Shown here: piece by piece, positions 49,015-57,658 of the stretch | Position numbering within the stretch: position 1 is the first letter of the stretch | Layout: each line of letters begins with the position of its first letter | Assembly: GCA_000737985.1 (NCBI GenBank) | Contig: JNVT01000066.1 | Location: 1-64,000, forward strand | DNA length: 64,000 nt | DNA from: Gammaproteobacteria bacterium MFB021 | GTDB taxonomy: Bacteria > Pseudomonadota > Gammaproteobacteria > Pseudomonadales > Halomonadaceae | Reading direction: 5' to 3' | Made by a program: the position numbers and the translations under genes | Notes under the pieces: model-generated | What the model saw: the letters and a program-made list of their open reading frames with translations, nothing else | What the model was told of the DNA's origin: nothing | The model's database searches: none

Positions 49015-50298
49015 ATGCCACCAGCGCCACAGACCGCCGAGAACCCGCCTCTCGAATCACATGCGTCTGCCCCACCCCATACGCCCTCACGACGCAGCCG
49101 ACGCGGCCTGGACGGCCTGAACTTCTTCCTCGCCGATGTGCGCGATGGCGTGGGGCCCTTCCTGGGTATCTACCTGCTGACCCGCTTCGACTGGAGCGCG
49201 GGGCAGATCGGGCTGGCGATGTCGGCAATGACCTTCGCCACCATGCTCTCCCAGAGCCCCGCCGGGGTGCTGTTGGACATCACCCGCCGCAAGCGCCTGC
49301 TCACCGCCCTGGCCACCCTGGTGGTGGCGGTCTGCAGCGTGTTGATGACGCTGCCGGCCTTCGTCAATCTGCCCGCGATTCTGCTGCTGCAGGCGCTGAT
49401 GGGAGTCAGTGCGGCGCTGCTGCTGCCGGCGGTGGCGGCGATCACCCTGGGCATGGTGGGGCGCCGACGCTTTCCCGAGCGCCAGGGCCGCAACGAGGTG
49501 TTCAACCACGCCGGCAACGTGGTCTCGGCACTGCTGGCGGGGCTGCTGGCGCACTTTCTGAGCGTCGAGTGGCTGTTCTACTCGCTGCTGCTGTTCGCCT
49601 GCGGCAGCCTGATCAGCGCGCTGATGATCCGCGAGACGGATATCGACCATGTCGCCGCCCGCGGCGCGGAGGCACAGGAAACGAAGGGCTTAGCGCCCCA
49701 GACCAGCGGCGTGCTGCAGCTCCTGCGCGACCGCCGGCTGCTGATGCTGGGCGCGGCGCTGACGCTGTTTCACTTCGCCAACGCCGCGATGCTGCCGCTG
49801 GTCGGTCAGTACCTGACGATCGGCGATCAGGACGCCGCCTCGCTCTATATGTCGGCGTGCATCGTGATCGCGCAGCTGATGATGATTCCGGTGGCCTGGT
49901 GGGCGGGGCGCCGGGCTCAGCGCTGGGGGCGGCGGCCAGTGTTCATGCTCGGCCTGCTCGCACTCCCGCTGCGCGGGCTGCTCTACGGGGTCAGCAACGA
50001 CCCGCTGTGGCTGCTGCTGGTGCAGGCGCTGGATGGCATCGGGGCGGGGATCTTCGGGGTGCTGTGGCTGATCGTAGCCGCCGACCTGACCCGCGGCAGC
50101 GGGCGTTACAACGCCATCGTCGGGGTACTCGGCACGCTGTTCGCACTCGGCGCGGCAGCCTCCAACCTGGTCGCCGGCTATGTGGTGGATGCCAGCGGCT
50201 ACGTCGGCGGCTTCGTGTTTCTCGCCGCCTTCGGCGCGCTGGCGCCACTGGTCTATTGGTTCGGGGTGGGCGAAACCCGCAGCGCCGACGCGGACTAG
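49015..50298 (+). CDS. MFS transporter
   Basis: Major facilitator protein of 427 residues with 12 membrane segments. The N-terminus FFLADVRDGVGPFLGIYLLTR and QSPAGVLLDITRRKRLL (the loop 2-3 basic motif) fit a drug or metabolite exporter subgroup. A second loop, WWAGRRAQRWGRRPVFMLG, repeats the motif in the C-terminal half. Substrate unknown. It converges on mdaB with a tandem duplication at the shared stop region. Confidence 0.85.
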   Translation: MPPAPQTAENPPLESHASAPPHTPSRRSRRGLDGLNFFLADVRDGVGPFLGIYLLTRFDWSAGQIGLAMSAMTFATMLSQSPAGVLLDITRRKRLLTALATLVVAVCSVLMTLPAFVNLPAILLLQALMGVSAALLLPAVAAITLGMVGRRRFPERQGRNEVFNHAGNVVSALLAGLLAHFLSVEWLFYSLLLFACGSLISALMIRETDIDHVAARGAEAQETKGLAPQTSGVLQLLRDRRLLMLGAALTLFHFANAAMLPLVGQYLTIGDQDAASLYMSACIVIAQLMMIPVAWWAGRRAQRWGRRPVFMLGLLALPLRGLLYGVSNDPLWLLLVQALDGIGAGIFGVLWLIVAADLTRGSGRYNAIVGVLGTLFALGAAASNLVAGYVVDASGYVGGFVFLAAFGALAPLVYWFGVGETRSADAD

Positions 50299-50331
50299 AC
50301 CGGCGTCTGCATAGACTAGGCCGGCGTCTGC
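50294..50331. repeat. Tandem 21-bp duplication at convergent stop codons
   Basis: ACTAGACCGGCGTCTGC (50294-50310) is repeated as ACTAGGCCGGCGTCTGC (50315-50331). The first copy contains the MFS stop TAG, the second the mdaB stop (CTA on plus). Confidence 0.6.
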
Positions 50332-50945
50332 GCGGCAGCGCGCCCCGGCGCGGCCCGACCCGTCACCGTGCCGAACACCTGGTGCAGATGGGCACGGTAG
50401 GCGGCGACGTCGCGCTCGACGTCGGGCGCCTTGATCACGTCGTTGGCGATAAAGGTGGGCAGCGCCGCCAGCCCCACGAACTGCTGCGACTTGTGGAACG
50501 GGAAGTAGACCCCGTCGACGCCCCGCCCCTCGAAGAAGTCGTCGGGCGAATCGAACGCTTCGCGGGGGGCGTTCCAGGTCAGCGAGAGCAGATAGCGCCG
50601 CCCCTGGAGCAGCCCACCGCTGCCGTACTGGCGGCTGGGGTCCTGGCGCGAGCGGCCATCGCTGGCATAGAGCGAGCCGTGGCCAGCGGTGAACACTTCG
50701 TCGAGATAGCGCTTCACGCTCCAGGGCGCGCCCATCCACCAGCCGGGCATCTGATAGACGATGGCGTCGGCCCACACAATCTTGTCGACCTCCGCCGCGC
50801 TGTCGTAGCCCTGCTCGATCACCGTCTCGCGGATGTCGTGGCCGATCTGACCGAGGGTCTCCACGGCAGCCGCATGCAGGGTATTGTTGAGTTCACCGCG
50901 GGAATGCGCGAAGGCCTTGCCGCCGTTGATCAGTAGTATCTTCAT
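50316..50945 (-). CDS. mdaB: NAD(P)H quinone reductase, MdaB family
   Basis: Flavodoxin-fold reductase of 209 residues. ILLINGGKAFAHSRGELN, IVYQMPGWWMGAPWSVKRYLDEVF and YLLSLTWNAPREAF are typical of MdaB, a two-electron quinone reductase against quinone stress. GGGAGAG precedes the ATG. Divergent from a LysR regulator, a common arrangement in which LysR controls the reductase. Confidence 0.92.
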   Translation of the reverse strand: MKILLINGGKAFAHSRGELNNTLHAAAVETLGQIGHDIRETVIEQGYDSAAEVDKIVWADAIVYQMPGWWMGAPWSVKRYLDEVFTAGHGSLYASDGRSRQDPSRQYGSGGLLQGRRYLLSLTWNAPREAFDSPDDFFEGRGVDGVYFPFHKSQQFVGLAALPTFIANDVIKAPDVERDVAAYRAHLHQVFGTVTGRAAPGRAAAQTPA

Positions 50946-51134
50946 GTCGATGTCTCTCCCGATAGCTGGTGGTGACCGCGCCTCGGGCGCTGCGCGCCGT
51001 TCGCCGTCACCCTTCGATGCGCCCTATTGTGGGGTAACCGCACGCGGGAAAAACCCGTGCCCCGGCAAGTCATCCTTGCTTTAGAATCAACAACCCGCGC
51101 CGACACGCCTCCCGCTACCGACGGCTTACGGATC

Positions 51135-52037
51135 ATGAAAAGCACTCTCGAAGAACAGCAGGCCTTCATCGCCGTGGTCGACTGCGGCTCGATCACCGCC
51201 GCCGCCGAGCGGCTCGGCATCACCGTCTCGGGGGTCAGCCGCACGCTCAACCGCCTCGAACGCAAGCTCGATACCACGCTGATGCGGCGCACCACGCGGC
51301 GCCTGGAGCTGACCCAGGAGGGCGAGACCTTTCTCGACCACTGCCGACGTATCCTCAATGCCGTAGAGGCCGCCGAGGAGTCGGTTCTCGGCCACCAGGA
51401 CCAACCCCAGGGTCGGCTACGGGTCAACGCCGCCCCGAGCTTCATGCAACTGGTGATCGTGCCGCTGATCGGCGAGTTCCGCCGCCGCTACCCGGGTATC
51501 ACGCTGGCGCTGGATACCCACGACCGTTTCGTCGATCTGCTCGAGCAGCGAGTCGATCTGGCGATTCGTATCGGTGACCTGGAAGACTCCTCGCTGCACG
51601 CGCGCACCCTGGGTCACAGCCCGCTGCGGCTGCTCGCCAGCCCGGCCTATCTCGAATGCCGCGGTACCCCGCAGCAGGTGGCATCCCTGGCGGACCACGA
51701 CCTGCTCGGCTTCAACCAGCTCGACCACCTCAACCGCTGGCCATTGCGCGATGCCCACGGCGAGCCGCTGCTCATCACTCCCACGCTCAGCGCCTCCAGC
51801 GGCAGCACCCTGCTCAGCCTGGCGCTGGCCGGCGAAGGCATCGTCTGCCTGGCCGACTACATGACCCTGCAACCGCGTCAGCGCGGCGAGCTGGTGGAGG
51901 TGCTGGCAACGGCGACCGAACGCCAGACCCAGCGGGTCAGCGCGGTTTACTATCAGCAGAGCGCGCTGACCCGACGCGCCCGCGCCTTCATGGACTTTCT
52001 CGCCGAGCGTCTGCCGAGCAGCCATCTGGAAGCGTAA
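51135..52037 (+). CDS. LysR-family regulator divergent from mdaB
   Basis: Regulator of 300 residues. EEQQAFIAVVDCGSITAAAERLGI and VSGVSRTLNRLERKL form the winged helix; the effector domain starts at GRLRVNAAPSFMQLVIVPLI. This is the CrgA/DsdC-like subgroup often found beside mdaB. I used ATG 51135, the family start. The 189-bp gap to mdaB should hold the operator; none stands out. Confidence 0.88.
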   Translation: MKSTLEEQQAFIAVVDCGSITAAAERLGITVSGVSRTLNRLERKLDTTLMRRTTRRLELTQEGETFLDHCRRILNAVEAAEESVLGHQDQPQGRLRVNAAPSFMQLVIVPLIGEFRRRYPGITLALDTHDRFVDLLEQRVDLAIRIGDLEDSSLHARTLGHSPLRLLASPAYLECRGTPQQVASLADHDLLGFNQLDHLNRWPLRDAHGEPLLITPTLSASSGSTLLSLALAGEGIVCLADYMTLQPRQRGELVEVLATATERQTQRVSAVYYQQSALTRRARAFMDFLAERLPSSHLEA

Positions 52038-52153
52038 TACCGCGTCGTCCTGGCACCGCACGCACCAACGCCTTCCCTGGGGTATCTCGGCGTCATGCTA
52101 GCGTCACGCCTGCGCGCCAGACTGCGTTCACCTGCCCTGGATAGGTAGTCAAA

Positions 52154-52221
52154 TGAGTGGGTGGCCACATGAATAAGTGGCTGGATGGACGCGCGGCTAG
52201 GTGAATGCGTGGCTGGATGAA
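52154..52221. repeat. Degenerate tandem repeat of TGAATNNGTGGCTGGATG
   Basis: Units at 52170 and 52202 match 17 of 20 bases; a weaker third lies at 52154. They stand directly upstream of the binding-protein gene. Role unknown. Confidence 0.4.
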
Positions 52222-52288
52222 TAGACGCCCTCATGCAGCAGGTCGCGCGGTTGCATCACCCGACCGTGCGGCAATCGAGGACCCCGAG

Positions 52289-53305
52289 ATGCTGATCAAG
52301 ACGCTGCGCGCTGCCTGGCTGGCCCTGGCCATGATGATGCTGGGCGCATCGCCGGCTCACGCCGCCGCCGATACCGCCATTTGCTACAACTGCCCGCCGG
52401 AGTGGGCCGACTGGGCGACCCAGTTGCAGGCCATCGCGGCCGATACCGGCGTTCACGTGCCGCCGGATAGCAAGAATTCCGGCCAGTCGCTGGCCGCGCT
52501 CATCGCGGAGCGGCACAACCCGATGGCGGACGTGGTCTACTATGGCGTTACCTTCGGCATTCAGGCCGCCGAGCAGGGGCTGGTGCAGCCCTACAAGCCG
52601 GCCCACTGGGACGCGATTCCCGACGATATGAAGAACCCGGAGGGCAAGTGGTTCGCGGTCCACTCCGGCACCCTGGGCTTCATGGTCAACGTCGATGCGC
52701 TGCACGGCGTGCCAGTGCCGCAGTCCTGGCACGACCTGCTCAAGCCCGAGTACCGCACCATGGTCGGCTATCTCGACCCTGGCTCGGCGTTCGTCGGCTA
52801 TGTCGCCGCGGTCGCGGTCAATCGCGCCCTAGGCGGCACGCTCAGCGACTTCACCCCGGCCATCACCTGGTTCCAGACACTGCAGGCCAACAGCCCCAGC
52901 GTGCCCAGACAGACCGCCTACGCCCGAGTGCTCTCGGGTGAGATTCCGATTCTGCTCGACTACGACTTCAACGCTTATCGCGCACGCTACCAGGACCACG
53001 CCAACGTGCGTTTCGTGATCCCGCAGGAGGGCACCATCCGCGTGCCCTACGTGATGAGCCTGGTGGCCAACGACCCGAACCCCAAGGCGGCCAGGAAAGT
53101 GCTCGACTATGTACTATCCGACAAGGGTCAGGCGATCTGGGCCGATGCCTACCTGCGCCCGGTCCGCGCGGATGCGATCTCGCCACGAGCCGTGCGCCGG
53201 TTCCTCCCGGCCAGCGACTACGCCCGCGCCGATACCGTCGACTACGCCAAGATGGCGGCGGCGCAGCGCGGCTTCGCCAAACGCTACGCCGCCGAGGTGC
53301 AGTAA
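52289..53305 (+). CDS. Extracellular solute-binding protein, orphan ABC receptor
   Basis: Periplasmic binding protein of 338 residues with a signal peptide ending SPAHAA. The fold resembles Fe(III)/polyamine/phosphonate-type receptors (ADVVYYGVTFGIQAAEQGLVQPY, GTLGFMVNVDAL, VPYVMSLVANDPNPKAARKVLDYVLS). A CYNCPPEW segment near the mature N-terminus is unusual. GAGG precedes ATG 52289. No permease or ATPase is nearby, so its ligand and partner are unknown. Confidence 0.8.
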   Translation: MLIKTLRAAWLALAMMMLGASPAHAAADTAICYNCPPEWADWATQLQAIAADTGVHVPPDSKNSGQSLAALIAERHNPMADVVYYGVTFGIQAAEQGLVQPYKPAHWDAIPDDMKNPEGKWFAVHSGTLGFMVNVDALHGVPVPQSWHDLLKPEYRTMVGYLDPGSAFVGYVAAVAVNRALGGTLSDFTPAITWFQTLQANSPSVPRQTAYARVLSGEIPILLDYDFNAYRARYQDHANVRFVIPQEGTIRVPYVMSLVANDPNPKAARKVLDYVLSDKGQAIWADAYLRPVRADAISPRAVRRFLPASDYARADTVDYAKMAAAQRGFAKRYAAEVQ

Positions 53306-53389
53306 TGCGTCACGACGCCGAGCTCTAATCACTGCTCGGGGCGGGCGGGGTGATCGACGAAGGTCTAAGTGCCAAGTGTCCGCCAAGAC

Positions 53390-53405
53390 TGTACAAGTTT
53401 GTACA
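53390..53405. promoter_or_regulatory. Perfect GntR-type operator overlapping regulator start codon
   Basis: TGTACAAGTTTGTACA: 7-base arms with a 2-base spacer. Its last base is the A of the ATG of the GntR gene. HutC-type GntR proteins bind such TGTAnA-type palindromes, so autorepression, including possible block of translation start, is likely. Confidence 0.65.
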
Positions 53406-54112
53406 TGAGTAAACCTGTCCGATTCGATAAAAAGCAGCGCGTCGTCGACGAGCTGGGCCGCCGTATCCGCAGCGGTGAATGGTCCTCCGGCCACCAGCTG
53501 CCCGGCGAGCACCAGTTGGCGACTGAATTCAACGTCAGCCGCGGCACGCTGCGCCAGGCCCTGCTGGAGCTTCAGCGTCAGCAGTACATCGCCACCCAGA
53601 GCGGCGTGGGCTCCTTCGTCACCTTCGACGGCATCGCCCTCGACCAGCAGCAGGGCTGGGCGCGCGCCCTGGCGCGCTCCGGGGTGCGTATCGTCACCGA
53701 GCTGTTGAGCCTCCAGTGCGTGGAGGACGCGGCCCTGGCCGAGCGCATCGACGGCACCCGCTTCGTCGAGATCGTGCGCCGCCGGCGTCTGGCCGAGGGC
53801 GAGATCGTCTCGCTGGAGCGCTCGCTGATACCGGCCCGCGGCCAGTTGGCCCAGCTCCCCGAGCGCGGGCTGATCAACGACTCCATCACCGACACCCTGG
53901 CCGCCCACGAGCTGGTGGCGGCGCGCGGCGAGCAGTGGCTGAGCCTGGCTGCCCTCGACGCGCAGCAGGCCGAGCGGCTGGAGCGGCCGGCCGGCACTCT
54001 GTTCATGCAGTCGACCCGGCTGACCCTGGATACCCACGACCGCTTCGTCGAACACGTGACCAGCCTGCTCGATCCGGCTCACTTCCACTTTCATCTGGCT
54101 TTCGATTCATGA
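53405..54112 (+). CDS. GntR/HutC-family regulator of nucleoside-type operon
   Basis: Regulator of 235 residues. The winged helix is KQRVVDELGRRIRSGEWSSG..LPGEHQLATEFNVSRGTLRQALLELQ, then a UTRA ligand domain (EIVRRRRLAEGEIVSLERSLIPA). Its stop overlaps the next gene (ATGA), so it is the first gene of the operon it likely controls. E. coli YegW, a GntR protein, sits beside the corresponding genes yegTUV. The operator palindrome overlaps its start. Confidence 0.88.
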   Translation: MSKPVRFDKKQRVVDELGRRIRSGEWSSGHQLPGEHQLATEFNVSRGTLRQALLELQRQQYIATQSGVGSFVTFDGIALDQQQGWARALARSGVRIVTELLSLQCVEDAALAERIDGTRFVEIVRRRRLAEGEIVSLERSLIPARGQLAQLPERGLINDSITDTLAAHELVAARGEQWLSLAALDAQQAERLERPAGTLFMQSTRLTLDTHDRFVEHVTSLLDPAHFHFHLAFDS

Positions 54113-55140
54113 CCGACTCTTCTGCCGCGCCCAACCTGCGCCGTCGCGCGCTGGGCGCTTTCTACGGCCTGGCCCTGGGCGATGCGCTGGGCATGCCGAC
54201 CCAATCCTTCAGCCGCGCCGAGATTCGCCAGCGCTTCGGCACGCTCGACACCCTGCACGACGGGCCGGCGGATCAACCTATCGCCCCCCACATGCCCGCC
54301 GGCTCGATCACCGACGATACCGAACAGGCCCTGCTGGTGGCCGAACTGCTGATTGACGGCAACGGCCATATCGAGCCGCTGGCCTTCGCCCGCGCGCTCT
54401 CCGCGTGGGAGGTCGACATGAAGGCGCGGGGGTCGCAGGATCTGCTGGGGCCTTCCACCAACCGCGCCCTGGCGATGATCGCCGAGGGCATCGGCCCGGA
54501 TCAGAGCGGGCGCTTCGGCACCACCAACGGCGCCGCCATGCGTATCACACCGGTGGCCATCGCCACGCCGCCGGCCCCCCGCGAAACGCTGCTCGAGGCA
54601 GTGATCGAGGCCAGCCAGGTGACCCACAACACCTCGCTGGGCCTGGCCAGCGCCGCGGCCGTCGCCGGGGCCATCTCGGCCGGCCTGGAGGGTGCGCCGC
54701 TGGCGCAGGCGCTGAGTGTCGGTCACGAGCTGGCCGCGCTGGGCGAACAGCGGGGGCACTGGAGCGCCGGCGGTCTGATCTCGGCGCGCATCGCCTGGGC
54801 GCGCCAGCTGGTCCGAGGCTGCGATCACGAAGCAGGCGTCGCGCTGATCCATGACCTGATCGGCACCTCGGTCGCCTCTCAGGAGTCGGTGGTCGCCACC
54901 TTCGCCCTTGCCGAACTCGCCGGCGACGAGCCGCTGACAGCGCTCACCCTGGCCGCCGGCATCGGCGGCGACACCGACACCATCGCCGCCATGCTGGGCG
55001 CCATCCTCGGCGCCTGCCACGGCCCCGAGGGCCTGCCCGGCGCGCTGGTGGCGCAGGTCGCGCGCGTCAGTCACTTCGCCCCGGAACCGCTCGTCGATCA
55101 GCTGCTGGCGCTGCGCCGGCGCCATACCCAGCACCACTGA
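54109..55140 (+). CDS. ADP-ribosylglycohydrolase family protein (YegU-like)
   Basis: All-helical hydrolase of 343 residues. The two magnesium-binding motifs are visible: SITDDTEQALL (T68-D69-D70) and GIGGDTDTIAAMLGA (D288, D290). Members remove ADP-ribose from proteins or split ADP-ribose-like or related nucleoside conjugates. Operon context with a nucleobase/nucleoside-type permease and a PfkB kinase points to a small-molecule N-glycoside as substrate rather than a protein. E. coli YegU is the nearest context analogue. Confidence 0.88.
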   Translation: MTDSSAAPNLRRRALGAFYGLALGDALGMPTQSFSRAEIRQRFGTLDTLHDGPADQPIAPHMPAGSITDDTEQALLVAELLIDGNGHIEPLAFARALSAWEVDMKARGSQDLLGPSTNRALAMIAEGIGPDQSGRFGTTNGAAMRITPVAIATPPAPRETLLEAVIEASQVTHNTSLGLASAAAVAGAISAGLEGAPLAQALSVGHELAALGEQRGHWSAGGLISARIAWARQLVRGCDHEAGVALIHDLIGTSVASQESVVATFALAELAGDEPLTALTLAAGIGGDTDTIAAMLGAILGACHGPEGLPGALVAQVARVSHFAPEPLVDQLLALRRRHTQHH

Positions 55141-55175
55141 TCCCCAGGACCACCCACACCCAGGAGCATCGATAG

Positions 55176-55196
55176 CCAGGGGCACTCATCCCCTGG
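55176..55196 (+). promoter_or_regulatory. Hairpin in the leader of the NCS1 permease gene
   Basis: CCAGGGG (55176-55182) pairs with CCCCTGG (55190-55196), 7-base loop, in the 89-bp gap between the hydrolase and the permease. It may tune expression of the distal genes; the flanking CCCCAGGA/CCCTGGACC motifs are partly repetitive. Confidence 0.4.
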
Positions 55197-55229
55197 ACCG
55201 ATACCCTCTGGACCAACAGGATAAACGCC

Positions 55230-56684
55230 ATGGCCTCTCTCGATGCGTCGGCCGCAAAAGCGGGACAACTGGAAACACGCGGGATCGAACCGGCGCCGGA
55301 AGCGGAGTGTCACGGCCATCCGCTGCAACTGTTCTGGGTCTGGTTCGCCGCCAATATCAGCATTCTCGGCCTGCCGCTGGGCGCGACTCTGGTCGTCTAT
55401 CAACAGCTGGCGATCTGGCAGGCGTTCATCGTCGCGGTGATCGGTGCCGGGGGGTCGTTTGCCGTGGTCGGGCTGATCTCGATCGCCGGCCGCCGTGGCC
55501 GCGCACCCAGCCTGACGCTCTCCCGCGCGATCTTCGGAGTCCGGGGCAATGTCGGCCCCACGCTGGTCTCGCTGATGTCGCGCCTGGGCTGGGAGACGGT
55601 CAACACCACCACCGCGGCCTATGCGCTGCTGTCACTCTCGGCGATCGTCTTCGGCACCGCGCCCACCGCGGGCGCGGTGCCCCTGCTGACGCTGGTATTC
55701 ATCGCCCTGTTCGTGATCTGCACCCTGCTGGTGTCTGGGCTGGGCCACGCCACGCTGCTGGTCATCCAGAAGTGGGCGACCTGGGGCTTCGGCGCGCTGA
55801 ACATCGTGGTCGCACTGTTTCTGATGGCGACCATCGACTGGCAGGCCGTGGCCGCGACCCCGGCGGCCCCGCTCAGCGCCGTGCTGATCGGTATCGGCAC
55901 CATCGCCGCCGGCACCGGCATCGGCTGGGCCAACGCTGGCGCCGATATGTCGCGCTATCAGCATGGCCGGGTAAAGGGCTGGTCGCTGGTGCTCTCCGCG
56001 GCCGCCGGCGCGGGCATCCCGCTGGTCCTGCTGATCACCCTGGGCGGGCTGATCTCCGCCGGCGACGGTCACCTGGCCTCGGCCAACGACCCCATCGCGG
56101 CGATTCGCGCCATGCTGCCCGACTGGATGGCGGTACCCTATCTGCTGGCGGCCTTCGGCGGGCTGCTGCTCTCCAACAACCTCTCGGTCTACTCCGCCGG
56201 CCTCACCACCCTCACCCTGGGGCTGCGCGTGAAGCGGGTCTACGCCGTGGTGGTGGATATCGTGGCGATCTTCGCCGGCTCCATCTACTTCATGCTGATC
56301 GCCGGCGACTTCTACGGCCCGTTCATCTCCTTCATCAGCCTGCTGGCCGTGCCCATCACCGCCTGGGTCGGCGTCTTCCTGGTCGATCTCATCCATCGCC
56401 ACCACTTCTCGGGGCCGGACCTGCTGGATGTCAGCCCGACCAGCGCCTACTGGTATCACGGCGGTGTCGAGTGGCGCGCCTTCACCAGCTGGGCGCTGGC
56501 GATCGTGATCGGCTTCTGCTTCACCAGCATCGGCATCAGCGGGCATGTCTGGTTCACCGGCGTGCTCGCCGACAGCTGGCTGGGGCACAACGGGCTGGGC
56601 TGGATCGCCACCTTCGTGGTCGCCGCCGGCAGCTATCTGCTGATGGGCGGCGCCCGCCATACGCCGCTGGCGGTGGCACGATGA
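55230..56684 (+). CDS. NCS1-family permease (cytosine/purine permease-like)
   Basis: Membrane protein of 484 residues with 12 segments. FWVWFAANISILGLPLGATLV and GWANAGADMSRYQ are NCS1 landmarks, and LSNNLSVYSAGLTTLTLGLRVKR matches the cytosine permease group. It likely imports a nucleobase or nucleoside for the hydrolase and kinase around it. Coupled to the kinase gene by ATGA overlap. Substrate inferred. Confidence 0.88.
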   Translation: MASLDASAAKAGQLETRGIEPAPEAECHGHPLQLFWVWFAANISILGLPLGATLVVYQQLAIWQAFIVAVIGAGGSFAVVGLISIAGRRGRAPSLTLSRAIFGVRGNVGPTLVSLMSRLGWETVNTTTAAYALLSLSAIVFGTAPTAGAVPLLTLVFIALFVICTLLVSGLGHATLLVIQKWATWGFGALNIVVALFLMATIDWQAVAATPAAPLSAVLIGIGTIAAGTGIGWANAGADMSRYQHGRVKGWSLVLSAAAGAGIPLVLLITLGGLISAGDGHLASANDPIAAIRAMLPDWMAVPYLLAAFGGLLLSNNLSVYSAGLTTLTLGLRVKRVYAVVVDIVAIFAGSIYFMLIAGDFYGPFISFISLLAVPITAWVGVFLVDLIHRHHFSGPDLLDVSPTSAYWYHGGVEWRAFTSWALAIVIGFCFTSIGISGHVWFTGVLADSWLGHNGLGWIATFVVAAGSYLLMGGARHTPLAVAR

Positions 56685-57610
56685 GCGCCGCCCGCCTGAT
56701 CCATACCGGCCAGGTGATCGTCGACCTGGTGATGCCGATCGAGCGGCTACCGCCCCCCGGCGGCGACACCCTGGCCATGGATGCCACCTTCGAGGTCGGC
56801 GGCGGTTTCAACGTCATGGCCGCCGCGAGCCGGGACGGCATGACCGTCGTCTACGCCGGCGGCCATGGCCAAGGGCGCTTCGGTGACATGGCGCGTGAGG
56901 CGATGCGTGGTGAGCGCATCGCCTGGCTCGCCCCGGTGGATGAGACCCGCGATACCGGCTTCTGCGTGGCGCTGGTGGACCAGGCCGCGGAGCGCACCTT
57001 CATCACCCATCTCGGCGCGGAGATCGGCAGCCGCGACGTGCTGCACCGGCTCGACCCGACGCCCCAGGATCACGTTCTGGTGAGTGGCTATACGCTGCTG
57101 CATGAGACTGCGGCCGCGACGCTGATCGACTGGCTGAGCCGGCAACCGGCATCGCTCTCGGTGGCGTTCGACCCCGGACCGATGATCGCAGACCTCTGCC
57201 CGCAGCGGCTGGGCGAGATCCTGCGGCGCACCACCCTGCTCAGCTGCAACGCCGAGGAGGCCCTGGCGCTGACCGCCACCGACTCGCTAGCGGCCGCACT
57301 GAGCGCGCTGCCCGCACGCACCCAGGCACCGCTGGTCGTGGTCCGCGATGGGCCGCGCGGCTGTCGTCTGCTGGCGGATGGCCAGCAACATCATGTGGCC
57401 GGCTTCGACACCCGCGCCGTCGATACCAACGGGGCCGGCGACGCCCATACCGGCGTGCTGCTGGCGGCACTGAGCCGCGGCCAGACGCCCGAACAGGCGG
57501 CACGCCGCGCCAATGCGGCCGGGGCGATCGCCGTCAGCCGGCATGGCCCGGCCACCGCCCCGGCGAGTAGCGAGATCGATGCCTTGCTGGCGGAGCAGTC
57601 AAAGGCGTAA
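56681..57610 (+). CDS. PfkB-family carbohydrate/nucleoside kinase (YegV-like)
   Basis: Ribokinase-fold kinase of 309 residues. FEVGGGFNVMAAASRDG is the N-terminal glycine motif; DTNGAGDAHTGVLLAAL is the C-terminal signature with the catalytic base D254. Substrate may be ribose, a nucleoside or pseudouridine-like sugar made or imported by the preceding genes. Last gene of the four-gene operon. Confidence 0.9.
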   Translation: MSAARLIHTGQVIVDLVMPIERLPPPGGDTLAMDATFEVGGGFNVMAAASRDGMTVVYAGGHGQGRFGDMAREAMRGERIAWLAPVDETRDTGFCVALVDQAAERTFITHLGAEIGSRDVLHRLDPTPQDHVLVSGYTLLHETAAATLIDWLSRQPASLSVAFDPGPMIADLCPQRLGEILRRTTLLSCNAEEALALTATDSLAAALSALPARTQAPLVVVRDGPRGCRLLADGQQHHVAGFDTRAVDTNGAGDAHTGVLLAALSRGQTPEQAARRANAAGAIAVSRHGPATAPASSEIDALLAEQSKA

Positions 57611-57658
57611 CGCGGGGAGCCGGGTTGGCGTGTAAAACGAGGAGGGGGATATCGGCGT

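Noticed and set aside
48641-49120. Open frames between the FAD dehydrogenase and the MFS gene
   Set aside because: Pro/Arg-rich, no family resemblance, and they overlap the MFS start; only the short symporter-like tail at 48825-48860 has support.
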